Shown here: positions 61,901 through 64,000 of the stretch, piece by piece
Position numbering within the stretch: position 1 is the stretch's first letter
Layout of the letters: each line of letters begins with the position of its first letter
Source of the DNA: Serripes groenlandicus
Taxonomy: Eukaryota > Mollusca > Bivalvia > Cardiida > Cardiidae
Assembly: GCA_031761405.1 (NCBI GenBank)
Contig: JASEVX010000001.1
Coordinates: 203,254,390 to 203,318,389 of the forward strand
Reading direction: 5' to 3'
DNA: 64,000 nt
The notes under the pieces: generated by a model
Databases searched by the model: none
Seen by the model: the letters and a program-made list of their open reading frames with translations, nothing else
Told to the model about the DNA's origin: nothing
Position numbers and translations under genes: made by a program

Positions 61901-64000
61901 AAGTATCCGAAAACCAACGTAATCTTAACCACAATTACCATATTTTATCCAGAAAGACATCTAGTACAGAGCTAATAAAATAAAAATGATGGATGAGTCG
62001 TCGTAATTATTACGCGAAGAAAGACTAGGAATAGATCGTTCGGTCTTCTGTGTCCGACGATGGTAAAACCAACCCATGATCACGTGTATATAATTGTTAT
62101 TTGCAGCTGTGGTTTTTATTGGTTGGTTGAACAGAGATAAGGATAAACAGTACATTCATTTTCCACTGAAAGCATTTGGATATGGAATACTTGTTTACGA
62201 CCCCACTAAAAGTAGACCAATCGTTGAGATCAAATAGTAAAGTATCTACCACGCGGTTTCAGTTGCAACATCAATTTCATTCAATTCATACCTAAACTTC
62301 GTTAGCTCGTATATATAGATCTGATAAGGTCAATCTGAGAAGACCTGTACGGGGCAGTCATCATATATATAAATCGTCCCACGGGTAAACTAACATTATG
62401 GACTCGGCGTAAAGTATCGACCCGGATCAGCCTAAGCATGCCGCGCAGGATAACTCGGACAGACAATTTTCGCCTCCTGTGGATGTTCTGTTTGAGGACT
62501 CGTTACTCTATACCTATATCCCCATGAGACGGAATTTATCGACCCAGATTAGCCTGCGCAGGCTGATCTGGGCGATACATTATGCAGTGTCCATAATGTT
62601 GGATCTATCGAGGAACTACTCATATATATATACGAGCAAGCATAGTTCAGGTCTGGTTACAATGGGAATGTTGCAACATGTACATCAACAGTTCATGTAG
62701 TAACAATGTTATCCAAGATGGCCGATTGACATTATTTTACCTTCATGTTCCCGTCTTTTCACTTGTAAACACCGTTGACAACATTCAGTGGACACTCTCT
62801 CATAGTTATAACATACGAAACTTCCCAGTTGAGATACAGCATTATTACACGGTAGTCCGTTAATGGTTACTTGGACGTTCATGTCCAGGCAATTCTATAA
62901 AATATTTGAATAATATAAATGAAGTGGTAATGGTTGTGATGATGATGACGATGGCGTTCAATGACTTAATCTGAAGCAAAAAAAGACCTTGATCCATTTA
63001 TCATAATTAAAATTTATGGAAAAGCCTTCTGATGACGTCATCGTTTACATATTACCTTTGCGAAAAAAAAACACATGGTTCAGCTGTAGACAGTGGTTCA
63101 ATGCAGGACACCGGCGTAGTAATCGTACGGTCCTATGTTCTATTGGCCCGAGAGCTTTTTAAAAAATTACGACGTTCCCACACGGTCCTAGTTTGAAAAT
63201 CCAGGATGTGGCAACCATCTTGTATGTTAAATCTTGTAACAATTTGCTGTTCAATCGATATAAAACATATAGGCTAGATTTAGCTAAATTAATAATAAAC
63301 GTGTTTACCGGATCATCTGAAATCTGCGATACAACTGGGTCATACGAAACTGGGTAACTTCCACTTTCGGTCTGGTAAAACTGGTTCCCACCATAACTAT
63401 CAAGAGGAGAACCTCTAGATCTTCTCGGCACACCACTTCCGGAGTATTGATTATTCTGACTACCTACTCCACCAAGCGGAGACTCTCTCGTTCTGGTCGG
63501 TCTACCACTTCCGACGTATTGGCTATTCTGACTACCTATCCCCTGTGACGAATGAGAGTAGACTGGTCCTCTGTTGTTATAACTGACTGTCCTGGTAACG
63601 ACCGCATCCTGGAAACGCCCACTATTATCGTAGAATCGTCCGGAAGAGTCTAAATGCCGACCGTGGGCATCAATGTTATGACCTTGATTGTCAATAAAAA
63701 CTTCGCCATTGTACGGCGCACCACGGGTTACCTGTCTATCACGTGAGTTATCAACGGGACGTCGACTTTCGGAGAGGTACCCGCGATTAGCATTTCCCGA
63801 TTGATCTACCTGAAACGTTTGCTGACTGTGGACCCGGGAACCATCTGGGTATTGCCTGTTCTGATTTCGAGTCTCGGAATGAGGTCTTTGTGCGTACGGT
63901 TCAACTACTCCAGCCTGATATGGTGGCTGGTCAAGATCCTCGGGATAGAATCGCCGCGGTGTTTCGACTCTGCCGGATGGGTACTGACTAGATGCATAAG
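58802..64000 (-). CDS. Multi-exon gene for a cysteine-rich, probably secreted protein (5' end beyond window)
   Basis: Proposed - strand exons: beyond 64000-63309, 61413-61258, 60645-60511, 59920-59771, 58968-58802 (stop TAA 58802-58804). The first exon encodes about 230 Ser/Gln/Tyr/Arg-rich residues of low complexity. Each of the other four encodes one module with pattern C...C...C...CC-x2-C and often GCxxGD at its start. The modules resemble the PLAC domain found at the C-terminus of ADAMTS, papilin and lacunin proteins, so an extracellular matrix or secreted role is plausible. The four C-terminal exons are joined by phase-1 introns, a classic exon-shuffling pattern. The 63309 donor (CCG|GTAAAC) leaves phase 0, so at least one exon between 61.4 and 63.3 kb is unseen or that donor is wrong. 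The signal peptide would be outside the window. Confidence 0.65.
59390..59563. mobile_element. TTAA-MITE copy 4, one end decayed
   Basis: Right end ACAGACGC-type arm (AAAGCGTCTGTATATGGAAAAGGG) with TTAA at 59564-59567. Inner arm GCAGCAGACGACTTTGAAAAC at the left, where terminus and TTAA are lost. It lies in the last intron of the cysteine-rich gene. Confidence 0.6.
59771..59920 (-). CDS. Exon: third cysteine module
   Basis: Acceptor ...CTTTATACCAG, donor G|GTAAGTTTAG; 150 bp, phase 1-1. Encodes GCKWGDQSPEVCEPFD, LKLNCYIDAVKDICCSTCKS and RERMPEQIAG. Cysteine spacing C-x9-C-x11-C-x8-CC-x2-C. Excellent splice signals at both ends. Confidence 0.75.
60511..60645 (-). CDS. Exon: second cysteine module
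   Basis: Acceptor ATTATTTCAG, donor G|GTAGGTACC; 135 bp, phase 1-1. Encodes SRCSFDDITPRCSN, RPYLCYLPENQRLCCSICPRL and ANNDAP. It lacks the GD of the other modules (SFDD instead) but keeps all six cysteines. Confidence 0.7.
61258..61413 (-). CDS. Exon: first cysteine module
   Basis: Acceptor ATTGATTTAG, donor A|GTAAGTATT; 156 bp, phase 1-1. Encodes GCEYGDRANQCRNIQPFNC, YDDRNRQLCCDRCRQFL and a Gln/Gly/Ser-rich tail. The module spacing matches the other exons. Confidence 0.75.
   Translation of the reverse strand, partial: VVNMETEQTSVGTFNHLIVMMIVTDSYAVIDADSSWNNEVKGVPYSTQESS
61556..61628 (-). repeat. SINE tail in the first visible intron
   Basis: - strand GCGATATGACTTTAGCTG, TTGAAAGCGGCG and CAAACGCCAAAACAAACAAAC: the 3' core and tail of the SINE at 44563-44829, head missing. 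Confidence 0.65.
61629..63308. other. Intronic sequence, no further feature except noted palindrome
   Basis: Between the Ser/Gln-rich exon and the first cysteine module. An exon of phase 0-1 is expected here but was not identified with confidence. A (TA)n-rich tract (ACTCATATATATATACGAG) is at 62617-62635. Confidence 0.4.
62543..62572. repeat. Near-perfect 30-bp palindrome
   Basis: CCCAGATTAGCCTG-CG-CAGGCTGATCTGGG, one mismatched pair. A decayed partner (CCCGGATCAGCCTAAG) lies at 62419. It looks like the tip of an old MITE or hairpin element within the intron. Confidence 0.75.
63309..64000 (-). CDS. Exon: Ser/Gln/Tyr/Arg-rich low-complexity region, open to window edge
   Basis: No stop in about 230 codons of the - strand from 63998 down to the donor at 63309, but also no methionine start, so the exon continues or begins outside. 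Composition is polar and disordered: SSQYPSGRVETPRR, NRQYPDGSRVHSQQ, DNQGHNIDAHGRHLDSSGRF. A 23-residue unit (GIGSQNSQYVGSGRP..., GVGSQNNQYSGSGVP...) occurs twice in tandem at 63409-63546. GC content and lack of stops set it apart from the surroundings. The donor is CCG|GTAAAC. Confidence 0.65.

Overview
The window looks like a repeat-saturated, AT-rich metazoan genome, most probably a bivalve mollusc. This is inferred from spliced exons, tRNA-derived SINEs with a molluscan-looking core, and many rolling-circle-type elements carrying 110-180 bp tandem cores, which resemble the 'pearl' repeats of bivalves. There are no operons, ribosome binding sites or CRISPR arrays. Only two loci look like host genes: a 41-finger C2H2 zinc-finger exon (+ strand, 18.1-21.7 kb) and a multi-exon gene for a cysteine-rich, probably secreted protein (- strand, 58.8 kb to beyond the right edge).

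Layout. 1-17.2 kb is stacked non-autonomous repeats. At least six families share one plan: a T-run at the 5' edge, a subterminal inverted repeat, a tandem core, a 3' hairpin, then CTTG or CTAG and a T-run. I read them as Helitron2/Helentron-like non-autonomous elements (abbreviated HINE). Embedded in them are a hAT element with a BED finger and a perfect 8-bp target-site duplication (7280-8488), a hAT MITE with its own 8-bp duplication (10134-10642), TTAA-flanked MITEs (6057-6278, 9814-9991) and a SINE (10901-11116). 17.5-22.6 kb holds the zinc-finger exon, flanked on both sides by decayed fingers.

23.1-50.8 kb is a nest of Ty3/gypsy-type LTR retroelements, all on the - strand. Gyp-1 (23.1-37.6 kb) is split by Gyp-2 (27.9-35.4 kb). 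Gyp-4 (39.5-46.5 kb) is split by a 5' half-element, Gyp-3 (43.3-45.4 kb). Gyp-5 (46.5-48.3 kb) is cut by Gyp-4. Gyp-6 (48.3-50.8 kb) has both LTRs but lost protease, RT and RNase H. HINEs interrupt most of them, always with their 3' hairpin on the + strand. None looks autonomous: frameshifts, stops and lost catalytic residues are visible. Between Gyp-1 and Gyp-4 lie a DIRS-like RT scrap and a decayed TTF-finger (KIAA1586/ZNF862-like) coding remnant.

51-58.8 kb is more HINEs, SINEs and MITEs. The right end carries at least five exons of the cysteine-rich gene: a Ser/Gln/Tyr-rich exon open to the window edge and four C-terminal exons, each one six-cysteine PLAC-like module joined by phase-1 introns.

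All family assignments rest on motifs read by eye; no alignment, HMM or expression evidence was available.
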